Positions 37,810 through 48,620 of a stretch of 64,000 bases of DNA are shown here, in pieces. The DNA lies in assembly GCA_019925795.1 (NCBI GenBank), contig CM034307.1, positions 35,613,201 through 35,677,200 of the forward strand, in the 5' to 3' direction. This DNA is from Dendrobium chrysotoxum (Eukaryota; Streptophyta; Magnoliopsida; Asparagales; Orchidaceae). The position numbers were made by a program, and so were the translations under genes. Within the stretch, counting starts at the first letter, position 1. Each line of letters starts with the position of its first letter. A model generated the notes under the pieces. It saw only the letters and a program-made list of their open reading frames with translations. It was not told the DNA's origin and did not search any database.

Positions 37810-39656
37810 AATCTCTGAATAAATATTTAAAATCATCAATATAAATATTCTTTCATGCTAAAGAATACAATGAATTATTTTTAAAGTATATGTAGGTGAT
37901 CTTCTAAAAGTTTGGGACACCTCCTTCTCCAACATATGAAGATTTCAAAGGTCAGAAAAAAAACTTTTGTGACTACATACTCCAACAAGGCGAGCCAGAA
38001 TGGCTTAAAGTCTTTTTAACAGCCTGAAGCTTAAGGTTTAAATGGGTGTAAGAGGCCGAATCCAACAAGCCCAAATATAATCGGATCGCTGGCAACTCCA
38101 TCTACTCAACACTCCATAAGAAGGGCTATAATAACGAAACCCCCACTTCGTCAACCCATCAATAGGGACTGTAGGAAGTACAAAAACTAATTTGACTCGA
38201 AGAGTTCAAGTGATCGTAGTCTACCAAATTCTCATAATTAATTGGAGAATCAAAGTTCTAGTAGGAAGGAGGAATCTTGAGCAACTATCGAATATTTGTA
38301 GGCCCTAAATCTTCAACCACAAAGGATGACTCTAAATCCACCAACTTCAGTAAATTCAACATTAGGAAGCATTTTTCCCAAAGCTCAAGTCTGAAACCTA
38401 AATGGGTATAAAAGGATGGATCCAACATGCCTAAATATGGTCAGATCGTTGGCAGCTCCGTCTACTCAACACGCCATAAGAAAGGCCGTAGTAGAGGAAG
38501 CCCCATCTTATCAACCAAAGGATAAAGAGCGATCAAATTCTAGCTCGCCCAATCTGATGAACTCAAGTGACTCAAATTAAAGTCCCCTCAACTGGTTAAG
38601 GATCAAAATACTACCTATATTTGAGACTATAAATTAAATTCAAAACCTGCAAATCCTTTAACAAATCCATAAAGCATCAAGCGAGGATCGAAGAAACTTT
38701 TCTTCAACAAGTCCATCAAAGTACAAAGCAGAGGATCGAAGAAATTATCCTAAAGTTCATATAAAGCTTAAAGCTGAACTAAGAGAATTATGTCATCAAC
38801 AAGTCTATTATGCATAAAGCTCTAGACCGATGACTTTTCTCCACTGACCTAATACAAATCTAAAGGGTTTAGGTCACCGGCATCTACCCCTTCATCAAGC
38901 CCATCAAAGCTAGAAGCATAGGGCAGAAGGTATACAAATCTCCTGACAAGTCAATAAAGACAAATCAAGTTACCCTTCACCAAGTCCATAGCATAAAGTA
39001 CCGTGCAAAAGAAACAAAAATCTTAGTACTCAAGCTAAACCTACAAAAAAAAGTATCCTGAATGACATCTACAAATGTCCCTAAAGGCTAAGGGCATTTT
39101 AAATATTTATTTAGGTCAACATCATGTCGTGTGTTGAGATTCTCAAATAAATATTTAAAATTTCTTGCCAAAATGCAGTTGAAGGAGGGAAGAATGGAAA
39201 ATTCTTTGTAAAATGAATGTGTCATTAGCAAAAAGTTAATTTGAGCAAAAATACAATCAGTACAAGATCCAATAAAGTCCCACCAGCTGATGAATCAGCA
39301 AAATTTAGATAAATCTTGAACGATTTTTGTAATATACAATAGAAATATCACATCTATACGTGATCGTGATAGAGGAAGATATATAGTATTTATAAAAATG
39401 CTAGAAACTAATGTGATAAGTTGTGGAAAAAGAACAAACAAGGTGACAATGCTATCTTATATAATTGATCTATAAGTATTATTGTATACAAGTGCATCTG
39501 AAAATCTATAAAGGCACAAAGATAGATTCTTAAAGATCTATAAAATAAAAGCCCTAGTGTGACATCTAGAATTAATATCTAGAGATCCACAGGGTCAATC
39601 AGCATGCAATAAACGTGATTCGCTCTAGAGGCGTACCACATTTATTGGAGGGCATT
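37810..39656 (+). other. Tat element A 3' non-coding region, part 2, ending at the polypurine tract
   Basis: Collinear with 49022-51000 of B. It starts with the right half of the hairpin split by D (37815-37833) and contains a roughly 350-bp direct duplication (units starting near 38063 and 38411, both with CTACTCAACAC.CCATAAGAA). A complete AT-rich hairpin lies at 39096-39162. The region ends TTGGAGGGCATT before LTR2, where GGAGGG (39647-39652) is the likely remnant polypurine tract. No conserved coding is seen. Confidence 0.8.
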
Positions 39657-39946
39657 TGTTGACCTGTGTAATGCAAGTAAACTGAGAACAAAAATAATTC
39701 ATTTGTACCTGAGAGTCGCACGTCGCAGGAAGCGAGCTACACGTCGTTCGCATGTTTTTGGCATTCCTCTCATGTTCATCATCCTGCCTTGCTTGTTGTT
39801 AAATATCGAAGAAACGAGACTCTTCCGTTTACTCTATTCTCCCCCACTTGTGATTCCCCCTACAGCCGAATCAACTTTGCCTCCTTTGCTATTGTTCGAC
39901 TTCGGCTCCTTTGTTATTATTCAACTTTGCCCCTCTGATTGCGTTC

Positions 39947-40325
39947 CTTCCTATTGGATCAGAAGTTACGACATTTTGAATCGAAAGCAATGTCAGAGCT
40001 CGCCCACTATGAAGATAACCTTCCCCCTCTCACATGCTTCTTTGGCTTTTCTATCATTGGCTTGCTTCGCTCCATCAATGACATTCCCTTTCTATGGGAT
40101 CAGAAGTTATGACACTTTGGTTGAAAGCAACAACGTGAGCTCGCTGGCCGTGAGGTTAACTTTCTCCCTCTCGAGTGCTTCATCAACCTTTCGTGGTTGT
40201 TCAACCCCGCTCCTTCGACGACTTCCCCTTCCTGATGGTTAGAAGTTATGACATTTTGAATGGAAGTGATGACGGGAGCTGCTCACTATGAAGGTAACTT
40301 TCAACCTTTTGAACGCTTCTTTGGC
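39947..40325 (+). repeat. Three-copy ~140-bp tandem repeat in LTR2
   Basis: Copies start near 39947, 40090 and 40226. Each has GGATCAGAAGTTA(C/T)GACA.TTTG, then GAGCTCGC, then GTGAGGTTAACTTTC-like text and a GCTTC.T end. It is absent from LTR1 and LTR3. Confidence 0.8.
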
Positions 40326-40489
40326 CGAATCCAATAAATCTGTTGAACTCCAGGGATTTAGGCAAAAAGAGGGAAACAAAGGATTTATTCCACTATGAGA
40401 TTTACGGGGCGATCAAATCCTGTTAAAATCCTGCTCTAATCTGGCTTTAATTCTACTTAAGTTTGTATAAATCTTGTACCTAAATCCTA

Positions 40490-40850
40490 CTTCTAATTAA
40501 TTTAAATTAATTATTTTAATTAATCATATTTAACTATTATTAATAATAATTAGGTATGATTAATTAAAATTAACTATAATTAATTATTTTTAATTATACT
40601 TGATTAATATTAATAATAATTAGTTATAACTAAATAAAATTAATTATAGTTAATTATTTTTATTAATAATTAACTATAATTAAGTTAGGTTAATTATAAT
40701 TAATTATTTTAATTATAATTTATTATTATAAATAATAATTAGTCATGAATAATTATCATTAATTATAATTAATCTAATTTTTAATTATAACTAATTACTA
40801 TTAATTATAATTAGTTATAATTAATTAAAAATTAATTATAATTAATACAC
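40490..40850. repeat. AT-only palindromic low-complexity tract in LTR2
   Basis: About 360 bp made almost only of TAATTATAATTAATTA variants, self-complementary throughout. In LTR3 a different simple-sequence expansion occupies the comparable place (about 51820-52050). Confidence 0.85.
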
Positions 40851-42339
40851 GAGAAATGCAAGTGCCTCTTTACCTCGATCTGCGTCGCCAACACCGTCGA
40901 CTTTGCCACTACAGGTATAATCCCCCAAACTTGAGAAAACCCTTTCTCGGTGCTTAGAGCGCGACGAACTACCACCCATACGTGCTTTTCTTAGCATGAT
41001 GGGAGAAAATTCATTGCAGTACTTACGAAGAGGTGTGTAATCCCCCTAATATCCTATTTTCGATGTTTGTGGCATGCCAAGGGACCCCCTATACACCCTT
41101 TTTTTAGCGTGGTGGGAGGGAACTTGGTGTGGCACTTATAATGAGGCAGGCAATCCCTATGCGTGCTTTTCTTAGCATGGCGGGGCAAAATATAAGTACC
41201 CATACGCAGGAAAAATTTGTGTTTTCAAATAGGTACTTTTAAAGACCCATGCACGGCTTTCTTAATGTGGTGGAGGATGAAGACTACAGCCACAGTGTCC
41301 CACGACACTAATCGTGCATGACTTTCTTGACATGGCGAGCAGGCTATGACTCTTAGTTTTTCCCTTAAACGAGGGAGATGCTGAGAGGCTGCCAGATTTT
41401 CCAGTGGATGAAGGACTTGACTTGGACTAATTTTTGACAATTTGAGCATGAACTTGGACTCTCATTTGAGAAGATCAAATGACTTTAACTCAAATTGAAC
41501 ACAATTCAAAGTTGAAAGCATTGAATCCTAACTTAAATGAACTTGAATCAGAGAAAATCATAATGAACTGCACAGAAGACTTGTGAATTGGAACCTGAAC
41601 CGAATAAGACTTAAACATATTTGAGCTTGAACTTAGTAACAGTGAACTGGATGCACATATTGGACCACAAGGGGCTTGGACATGCAATTGAACTCAAGCA
41701 AAGACCCTTATTTGGACAGCAAGGAACTTCACTCTAATACATATAATAAAGAACTCAAACTCAGGCAAAATGCAATGATTTTAAATTTGAGCACAAGTAA
41801 ATTAATGCAAGGAGCCTAAAATTGAATAAATCATAGAGGACCTAGGCTTTAATGAACTATATAGAATCAAGTCTAAATTAAGGTGTTTTGAGCCAAGTTC
41901 AGTACAAATAACAAAGCACTTACAAATGCATTTTAAGGGACTATGGTTAGATTCAAAACCAAAACAAATAAGGAGTTCAAATCTAACTTGAACGACTGAG
42001 AAAGAAGACTTGTAGATTTGAATACAACATAGGAAATGAGATTCAAATCCAAATGATAAATGTGCATGCAAGTATCAAATGAAGAGCCCAACCCATCCAA
42101 ATAAATATCAGTCAATTGATAGAAGATTTGTGTTAAATTCTCAATGTGCATGATTTATTCAAAAGTAAGTGAATAATATAGAGGTTGATGATATCACAAC
42201 ATGAAGAATATCCTATGATGCATAAAATAGATTGCTCATAATTGGGGAACATGCAACAAGTACAATAATCTCCATGTGATCGATCTAAGTTTACAAATTA
42301 AAAAAAAAAACATACAACCTGTATACGGAGGAGGGCACA

Positions 42340-42900
42340 CTTGTGATACATACAAGCTCCTATAAGCCATTATAGGAGACTTGTAATGAGCAAAATGATT
42401 TGCTTAAGGACATGGACATGAACTCATGATGCACATAACAACCTATTTATGAAAATTATATATTTGTTATGCATACAAAACACCTATTTATGAAAATTAT
42501 ATATTTGCTATGCATACAAGCTCCTATAACCCAGTTGAATGCACCAGCTCCCCACAAGCAGAAGCAGATGAAATGCAGTAGATACAAGCCCCTACAAGTT
42601 GCTATAGAAGACCCTTTCTATATCCAATATACTGTTCTCCTACTAGCAAAGATTGTACGACGTGCAATAAGAGTAGAGGCCTACAAGCCATTACAAGATA
42701 CATGTTGTGCACTCAACATACCATTTATGGGAAAACGTAGAAGGACTGCAACAAATACATGCTCCTATAAGCTATTGTAGAAAATTTGTAGTACACCCAA
42801 TTTATTATTCACAAGCAAAATACAATGTGGATATACCAAATGCAAAGTGCCTACAAGTTACTGGAGGAAACTCATCGCACATACAATAGTAAGAGATTCA
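42340..42900 (+). repeat. Iterated CTACAAGCTCCTATAAG motif in LTR2
   Basis: At least six variants of ATACAAGCTCCTATAAGCCA followed by TTATAGGAGACTTGTA-like text lie near 42351, 42510, 42580, 42680, 42755 and 42847. Some are internally palindromic (CCTATAAGCCATTATAGG). One or two related units are seen in LTR1 (22130-22260) and LTR3 (53980-54130). Confidence 0.65.
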
Positions 42901-44741
42901 TTGTTGCACTATAATTCACTTACAGAAAGTAATAAGTAGTGCACGACAGTCCACCTCTATGACAAGGGAAAATAATCACAGTGGTACGCCACTCCACCGA
43001 ATTTGTAACATGCATACAAGGGGATAAAAGGCATGCACAAGCTTCCAAATAGAATGCTGCATTCAAACGACGGTCATCCGTATAACTAATCAGCATCAAA
43101 ATATTATAAAAATACTCCCACATATGCACCGTAATTTGTATATACATAGGTACACAAAAGAGGTAAATGCAATCATAAAACTCGCATGGGCCCCGGTGAG
43201 CATGTTGTAAGGACACACGTGACGTCTAGGGATGCTGTGTGGGTCAATAAATTTGAACCCGATCCTCCTAAAATAGGTAAATGGGAGTAGATAAGGTTCA
43301 ATAAATAATTATAAAAAGCCCCCAAACACCCGCATGGGCCCTGGTAAGCATGTTATTGGTACACACGTGACGTCCAGGGATGCTGCGTGGGTTCATAAAT
43401 GAGTTCAAGTTCAAGCTCGATCCTTATATGCAAGTAGATAGAAGTTGACATGGCTCGAACTATTAAATAAATATATGATCACGAGGTCGACCAAGATATT
43501 TATTTTATATATTCATATTAGGCCTTCAAGGCCTTCAACCAAGAAAATTCACTCATAAATGCATAGAGCCTACAAAACCTGATCCTCTATCGACAGCTTG
43601 ATAGAGTTGACAAGGTTCCATCCATGAATAGAAATGATCCCACACACCCTGATAATGACCATGTTGAACATAGATCTCAACCGGAGGGGTTAATTCCAAA
43701 TACTCCACACTTTCAAATGCCACCCAAATACCCATAAAATCTAAAACTCCACAAAATTATCAAAAATCCAAATATTTAAAAATAAAATAAACCATCCAAA
43801 CACTTAAAGAAAAATCCATCAACCCTCCAAAATAGTTTGTCAGAGTGGACAAATTGAAATTTACTTCAGCTCACAAAGAGCTAATGCCTAGTCAAAAATA
43901 TCACTAAGATCCATTCTAAAATAATCTCCTGCCAGTAAGGATGTGGTACATGTCCTCTAACCGATGGTTTTGCCACCAAATGGCATCACAACATAAACGG
44001 TTATGACCCAAAGCCCTCTGAACCGAGTGATTTTGCCGCTAAATGGCACAATCAAATTACGGTTATGGCTAGAACCCGTTAGCTCCCTAATGGCATCAAA
44101 TCCTTGAGATATGAATCAATAGGATATAATCAATAAGGCACAAAGCCCTCTATTAGCTAAAGTGGATTCAAATTTATCCCCTTAAACAAACATTCACCCC
44201 AGATCTGTAAGGTTCCCTTGGACGAAGCAACCCATGGCTGCTGATAAGGATTCTTCTATCAGGTTAGGTCAACTACCTCCTCTGACTAAGTAGACCAGGG
44301 ACCACGATGGCCTGGGATGATGGAACCATGGGATCTTGTTTGGGTCCATCATCCATTTCCCCACCATCCACTTTAAGTGCAAGATGGTGAAATTTTCAAA
44401 TTTTAAATATCAAAATTTTTAAACTTTCTCCAATACCCAACCCATGCTACTACTATATACCAGATGCACATGTCTTTATGTATCTGATTGATGACTAGCA
44501 TTAATCAAAAGTTCTCTCTTATGATTAGGAGGGGTAATTAACTATAGGGGCTTGCTCTTATAGGAAACCAGAACTCTGATCATAAAGTCCTCGCAAAATG
44601 AGGGTGAAATCTTTGGGTAGTGTCTTATCTACAAACTCATCTGACTTCCAAAATTTACCCCAGAACTTAATTCCATTAAAATGCCCCCCAAAAGCAAACA
44701 CGGGAGAGGCCGAGGCTGAATTTTTGGAGCCCACAAATTTC

Positions 44742-44759
44742 TGGGGACTTCGCTGGGGA
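44742..44759 (+). other. Primer binding site of element B (tRNA-Arg type)
   Basis: TGGGGACTTCGCTGGGGA follows LTR2 after a short AATTTC spacer. It differs at two of 18 bases from TGGCGACTCCGCTGGGGA, the site I associate with plant Tat/Ogre elements primed by tRNA-Arg. It marks the start of reverse transcription for B. Confidence 0.85.
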
Positions 44760-45140
44760 TTGGTTTCCCTTTCCATCTTTGGCTAGTGTCTAAGTGCTAT
44801 AGTAGCAGTAAAAATAATAATGATAATACTGAGCTCTATATGATGAACATTACAATGTGACACTTGGTCCTTATGTCCAAAAAGCCATCAATGAAAGGTT
44901 TCATAGAGGTAAAAGCAACCATCTATTATGATGGTATAGCAAAGAAAAAGTCAAGATATATACGGTGAGCATCAGGGTGTGACACTTGGACGCATGTCCA
45001 AGAATCCACCACCAAAAGGTCCTAACATAAGGGAAATAAATATAGAAACCAACATCTCTAAAGGAAAAATATATGTAAAAAAATGGTGTGACATTTAGTG
45101 TGTACCCCTAGAGACTCACCATTAAACAAATTCATCAAAA
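44760..45140 (+). repeat. Element B leader with TGTGACACTTGG repeats; gag and protease absent
   Basis: Three diverged units start at TGTGACA (44856, 44978 and 45087), about 110-120 bp apart, with shared GTCCAA and CCA.CAA words. No gag or protease coding is present, although several kilobases of it would be expected between primer site and RT. Similar GTGACATC words occur near the 3' ends of A (39560) and B (50857, 50913). Confidence 0.65.
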
Positions 45141-46260
45141 GTGGGTCCCAAAGATCAGCCTATAGAAAATGTTCTCGATGATCGACATCTTGAAAAATCC
45201 TCCAAGAAAACCCATCACTTTTTAACTATATCCTCTCGGACTGTAGAAGATCCTCGCTCGACCTTCATTAGTATCCTTCTACTAGAAGATCAAGTAGAGG
45301 AAATAAAAGAACTTTGTGAATTCAGGGATTGCTTTGCTTGGATAAATACTGAAATGCCCAGCTTATCCCCTGATGTAGTAGTTCACAGACTCGCAATTAA
45401 ACCAGATGCGGGGCTCGTTAAATAAGCTCCAAGAAGAATGAGATTGCAGATTGAAGAACAGGTGATTGCTGAATCCTAAAAACTCATAGAGGTGGGCTTC
45501 ATCTAATAGGAAAATATGTTGATTGGATCGCCAACATCCTTCCTATGGAAAAGAAAAATGGTTAGATCCATTTCTGTATTGATTTTCAGGACCTCAATAA
45601 GGCGTATCCAAAAGATAACTTTATGTTCCCTGTATCAAAACTACTAGAGGATAACATGTCCAACTATAACATGTTCTCATTTATGGACAGATCGTCAGGC
45701 TACAATGAGATCAAAATGGTGCCTGAAGATGAAAAGTATACATCATTCAAAAGCCCGTCGGTAGTTTCTGCTACACGGTCATGCCCTTTGGCTTGAAGAA
45801 CACTGGTGCTACCTACCAGCAGGCAATGACACATATTTTTAATGAGTTGATACATTAAAAGGTCGAGTGTTATGTAGATGACCTGGTCGTTAAGAGTATA
45901 GACCAAAAAGATCATTTAAATGACCTGAGGATTGTATTTAAAATAATTAGAAAGTTTGGTCTGAAAATGAATCCTCTCAAATGTGTTTTCAGGGTCTCCT
46001 CCGACAAATTCTTAGGGTATGTTGTTCGTCACCGAGGTATTGAAATTGACCCCAACAAAATCAAAGCAATCACGAAGATGCCACCACCAAGGAACCTCTA
46101 TCAACTCTGTTCTTTGCAAGGACAATTAGCTTTCATTCGACTATTCATATCAAATCTATCAGGTAGGTGCCAGCCATTTTCAAAATTAGTGAAGAAAGAC
46201 GTTCATTTTAAATGGGATGAAGAATGTTAGGAAGCATTTGATAGTATTAAAAGATACTTG
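45141..46260 (+). pseudogene. Tat element B: reverse transcriptase
   Basis: The lead reads DPRSTFISILL then TEMPSLSPDVVVHRL. RT blocks follow: APRRM, CIDFQDLNKA.PKD, FMDRSSGYNEIKMVP, FGLKNTGATYQQ, the intact catalytic loop CYVDDLVVKS near 45870, and the C-terminal KMNPLKCVFRVSSDKFLGYV, RGIEIDPNKIKAI, LQGQLAFIRLFISNLS and HFKWDEEC. The catalytic YVDD is kept here but is HVDD in A. Stops at 45423, 45563 and 46228 match those in A, and a frameshift near 45500 is private. The copy is inactive. Confidence 0.94.
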
Positions 46261-46700
46261 TTGAATCCACCCATTCTCACAGTGCCAATTTCAGGGAAGC
46301 CTCTTATAATGTATACAGCCGCATTAGAAGAGTCCCTCAGAGCATTATTGGCCCAACAAAATGAAGAAGGAAAAGAAAATGTGCTCTGCTACATCAGTCG
46401 GAGTCTTATTGGAGCAAAAATTCGCTATTCCTAGATTGAAAAGTATTGCCTGGCGTTGATTTTTACAGCTCAAAAACTCTGCCATTATATGCTGTCTCAC
46501 AAAATCATGCTAATATAAAAGATCGATCCATTGAAGTTCTTGATGATAAGACTAGCATTCACAGGATGCTTAGTCAGGTGGACAGTAATAATACTACAGT
46601 TAGATATCATAAATATATCATAAAAAGCGGTGAAAGGATAAGCTTTGGCAGATTTTCTTGCCGCACATCCAATCCCAGTAGACTCTTCACTCAACGATGA
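46261..46700 (+). pseudogene. Tat element B: first RNase H
   Basis: Continues RT with NPPILTVPISGKPL, then MYTAALEESLRALLAQQNEE (catalytic Asp of the usual LYLD/YTDAS not kept), CYISRSLIGAKIRYS and KAVKG.ALADFLAAHP at the end. The stop at 46621-46623 is shared with A; frameshifts occur around 46500-46600. RT-linked RNase H removes the RNA template. It is non-functional here. Confidence 0.82.
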
Positions 46701-46731
46701 TTTTCCCGATGAACAAATCATGCAAGTTAAG

Positions 46732-47260
46732 GAAGAGGAGAAATTATAATTTTGGGAGATGTATTTTGATGGGGCATCATCAATTAAACCTGGCCGACCT
46801 CCAAATCTTATAAGGGCTCTAGCTCGTATCAGCATCATTTTCATATCTCCTAAGGGAGGCATAATAAGATTTTCATTCAGTTTAACTAAGCCTCGAACCA
46901 AGTATGAAGCTTTAATAGTAGGACTGGAGATTGCAATCAATGTTAAAATTTAAAATCTTCAAATATTTGGTGACTCAGCTTATGATAAATCAAGTCCTAG
47001 GTATTTACAAGATCTGTAAACTTGAGTTGGCCCACTACCATCGACGAACTCTTGAGCTCCTAAAATAAATGCCAAATGTTAGGATAGCTCGAATCCCTCG
47101 AGGACAGAATATAAAAGCAGATTGTTTGGCCAAATTGGCCAAGGAGCTAGCAAATAAAGATAAGGGGTTACCCATATTTATTGCGGTTCAAAGTCATCGA
47201 GTCTTAGAGTCAGCAATCTTACAATTCCCGCGAGTAGAGGGAATACTAAGCTCAAGCTAG
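46732..47260 (+). pseudogene. Tat element B: archaeal-like RNase H (aRNH)
   Basis: FWEMYFDGASSIKPGRP has the first catalytic Asp intact. ISIIFISPKGGIIRFSFSL follows, then TKYEALIVGLEIAINV (Glu block) and LQIFGDS (Asp block), ending at about 47110-47150 with ARIPRGQNIKADCLAKLAKE. The presence of this second RNase H assigns the element to the Tat lineage. Stops at 46747 and 47066 match A exactly; a single-base loss near 46975 shifts the frame. Better preserved than in A. Confidence 0.92.
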
Positions 47261-47379
47261 CAGGATACAACTCTGGTTGATCCTCAACCACCAACCAATT
47301 GATCTTGAAGATCAACCTGAAGAAAATTAAGCCCCTAAGAGAAGGCGTAAGGCTAGCCAAGCTTCAGAATCATGGTGGC

Positions 47380-48620
47380 ACTATTTAGATGTCGAAGAAG
47401 AAGATGATTGGAGGTAACCCTTCACTGACTACTTCAAAGAAAACAAACTCCTAAAGGAAAAATCTACAGCTGCATAAATCTAAAAAAGAGCATTATGATA
47501 CACATTTATTAATGATACGTTGTATCGATGAGCTTTTGACCAGATGTGGCTAAGGTGCCTAGGGAGCTGATAGAGTGGTAATAGAAGTTCATGAAAGGCT
47601 TTGTGGAGCACATCAGTCAAGTCTCAAGATGGCTGCTAAAATCAAAAGAATGGATTATTATGGGCCGATAATGGTGAGGGACTATATTGACCATGCTAAG
47701 AGGTGCTACGAGTGTCAGATTCACAGTGATGTTATTCATCAACCGTAAAATCTATTGCACCCAACGATAGTATCCTGGCCATTCAAATGCTGGAGCATAG
47801 ATATAATCGGACTGATAAATCCACCATCATCAGCGGGACACCTCTTTATTCTGGCAGTTATAGACTACTTCTCAAAGTGGGTAGAAGTGGCTCCATTTAA
47901 AGTGGTCATGTCTGAGCACGTGATCAATTTTTTTACTCATAATGTTGTCGACAGATTTGGTGTACCACGTTGCATAATCTCAGATAATGGTATGGCTTTT
48001 AAAAGTATAAAAATTTATAAGTTTGTCGACCGATACAAGATCGATTGGTGATATTCCTTAATATATAACCCAAAAGTAAATAGTTTGGCAGAGGCCTTCA
48101 ACAAGACATTGGTGAAACTATTGAAGAAGATCCTTACCAAAAATAAAAGAGAGTGGCACACGAAAATGGCAGAAGCATTATGAGTGTATCATACAACTTA
48201 TAAAATGCCAACTAAAGCCATTCCTTACACATTAGTGTTCAGGGCCTCATCACTACAGGTAGCTATCCAGCATGATTTGGCTCTAGAGCAAAATACTTGA
48301 TTGAGAATGGAGGAACTTGATGCGCTCGATGAGACTAGATTACAAGCTCAACAGAACTTAGAGATATACCGATCGAGAATGATGAAATCATTTGATCGGA
48401 TGGTGCTCCATCATACATTTCAAGAAGGGGAATTGGTCCTAGTGCTGGGAAGGCTAATCATCCCACACCAAAAAATTGGTGGCAAATTCGTATCCAACTA
48501 GGAGGGCCCATTTATCATCAAGAAGGTATATCAAGGAGAAGCTTATCAGTTAATTGATATGGACGATTAGAGGCCTATGACGTCAATCAACAGTCGATAC
48601 TTGGAGAAGTACCATGCATA
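47380..48620 (+). pseudogene. Tat element B: integrase
   Basis: Zinc-binding region around 47590-47730 (CGAHQ...HAKRCYECQIHS). The catalytic core is open at 47755-48051 with SIDIIGLINPPSSAGH, FILAVIDYFSKWVEVAPF, and FGVPRCIISDNGMAFKS, in which the usual DNGT is DNGM. The C-terminal part at 48301-48620 has RMMKSFDRMV, FQEGELVLVLGRLIIPHQKI and a final NSRYLEKYHA. Stops and small indels near 47480, 48050, 48180 and 48500 break it. It would join element DNA to the host chromosome. Confidence 0.92.

Larger units (their letters stand above)
39657..44735 (+). repeat. LTR2 (shared middle LTR), 5079 bp, diverged type
   Basis: It starts TGTTGACCTG and ends GCCCACA, followed by a primer binding site, so it serves as 3' LTR of A and 5' LTR of B. 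Its last 1.3 kb resembles LTR1 and LTR3, but most of its 5' and middle parts differ strongly. Private features are a three-copy repeat of about 140 bp at 39947-40325 and an AT-only palindromic tract at about 40490-40850. The 179-codon open frame at 39703-40242 lies mostly in that repeat and is not a recognised protein. Confidence 0.85.

Noticed and set aside
39703..40242. 179-codon frame in LTR2 as a protein gene.
   Set aside because: Much of it is a tandem repeat private to LTR2, and it has no recognisable domain.
28500..48051. Retroelement pol regions as an endogenous pararetrovirus.
   Set aside because: Integrase, LTRs, a primer site and dual RNase H are present, which fits Ty3/gypsy Tat and not caulimovirids, which lack integrase and LTRs.
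25900..48160. Seven shared TAA/TAG codons at likely Gln sites as a sign of UAR being read as glutamine.
   Set aside because: Other stops in the same elements fall at Trp positions (for example YY*PTM in A and a TGA at 48181 in B), frameshifts are frequent, and the lyase exons use the ordinary code. Decay of a common ancestor explains it.
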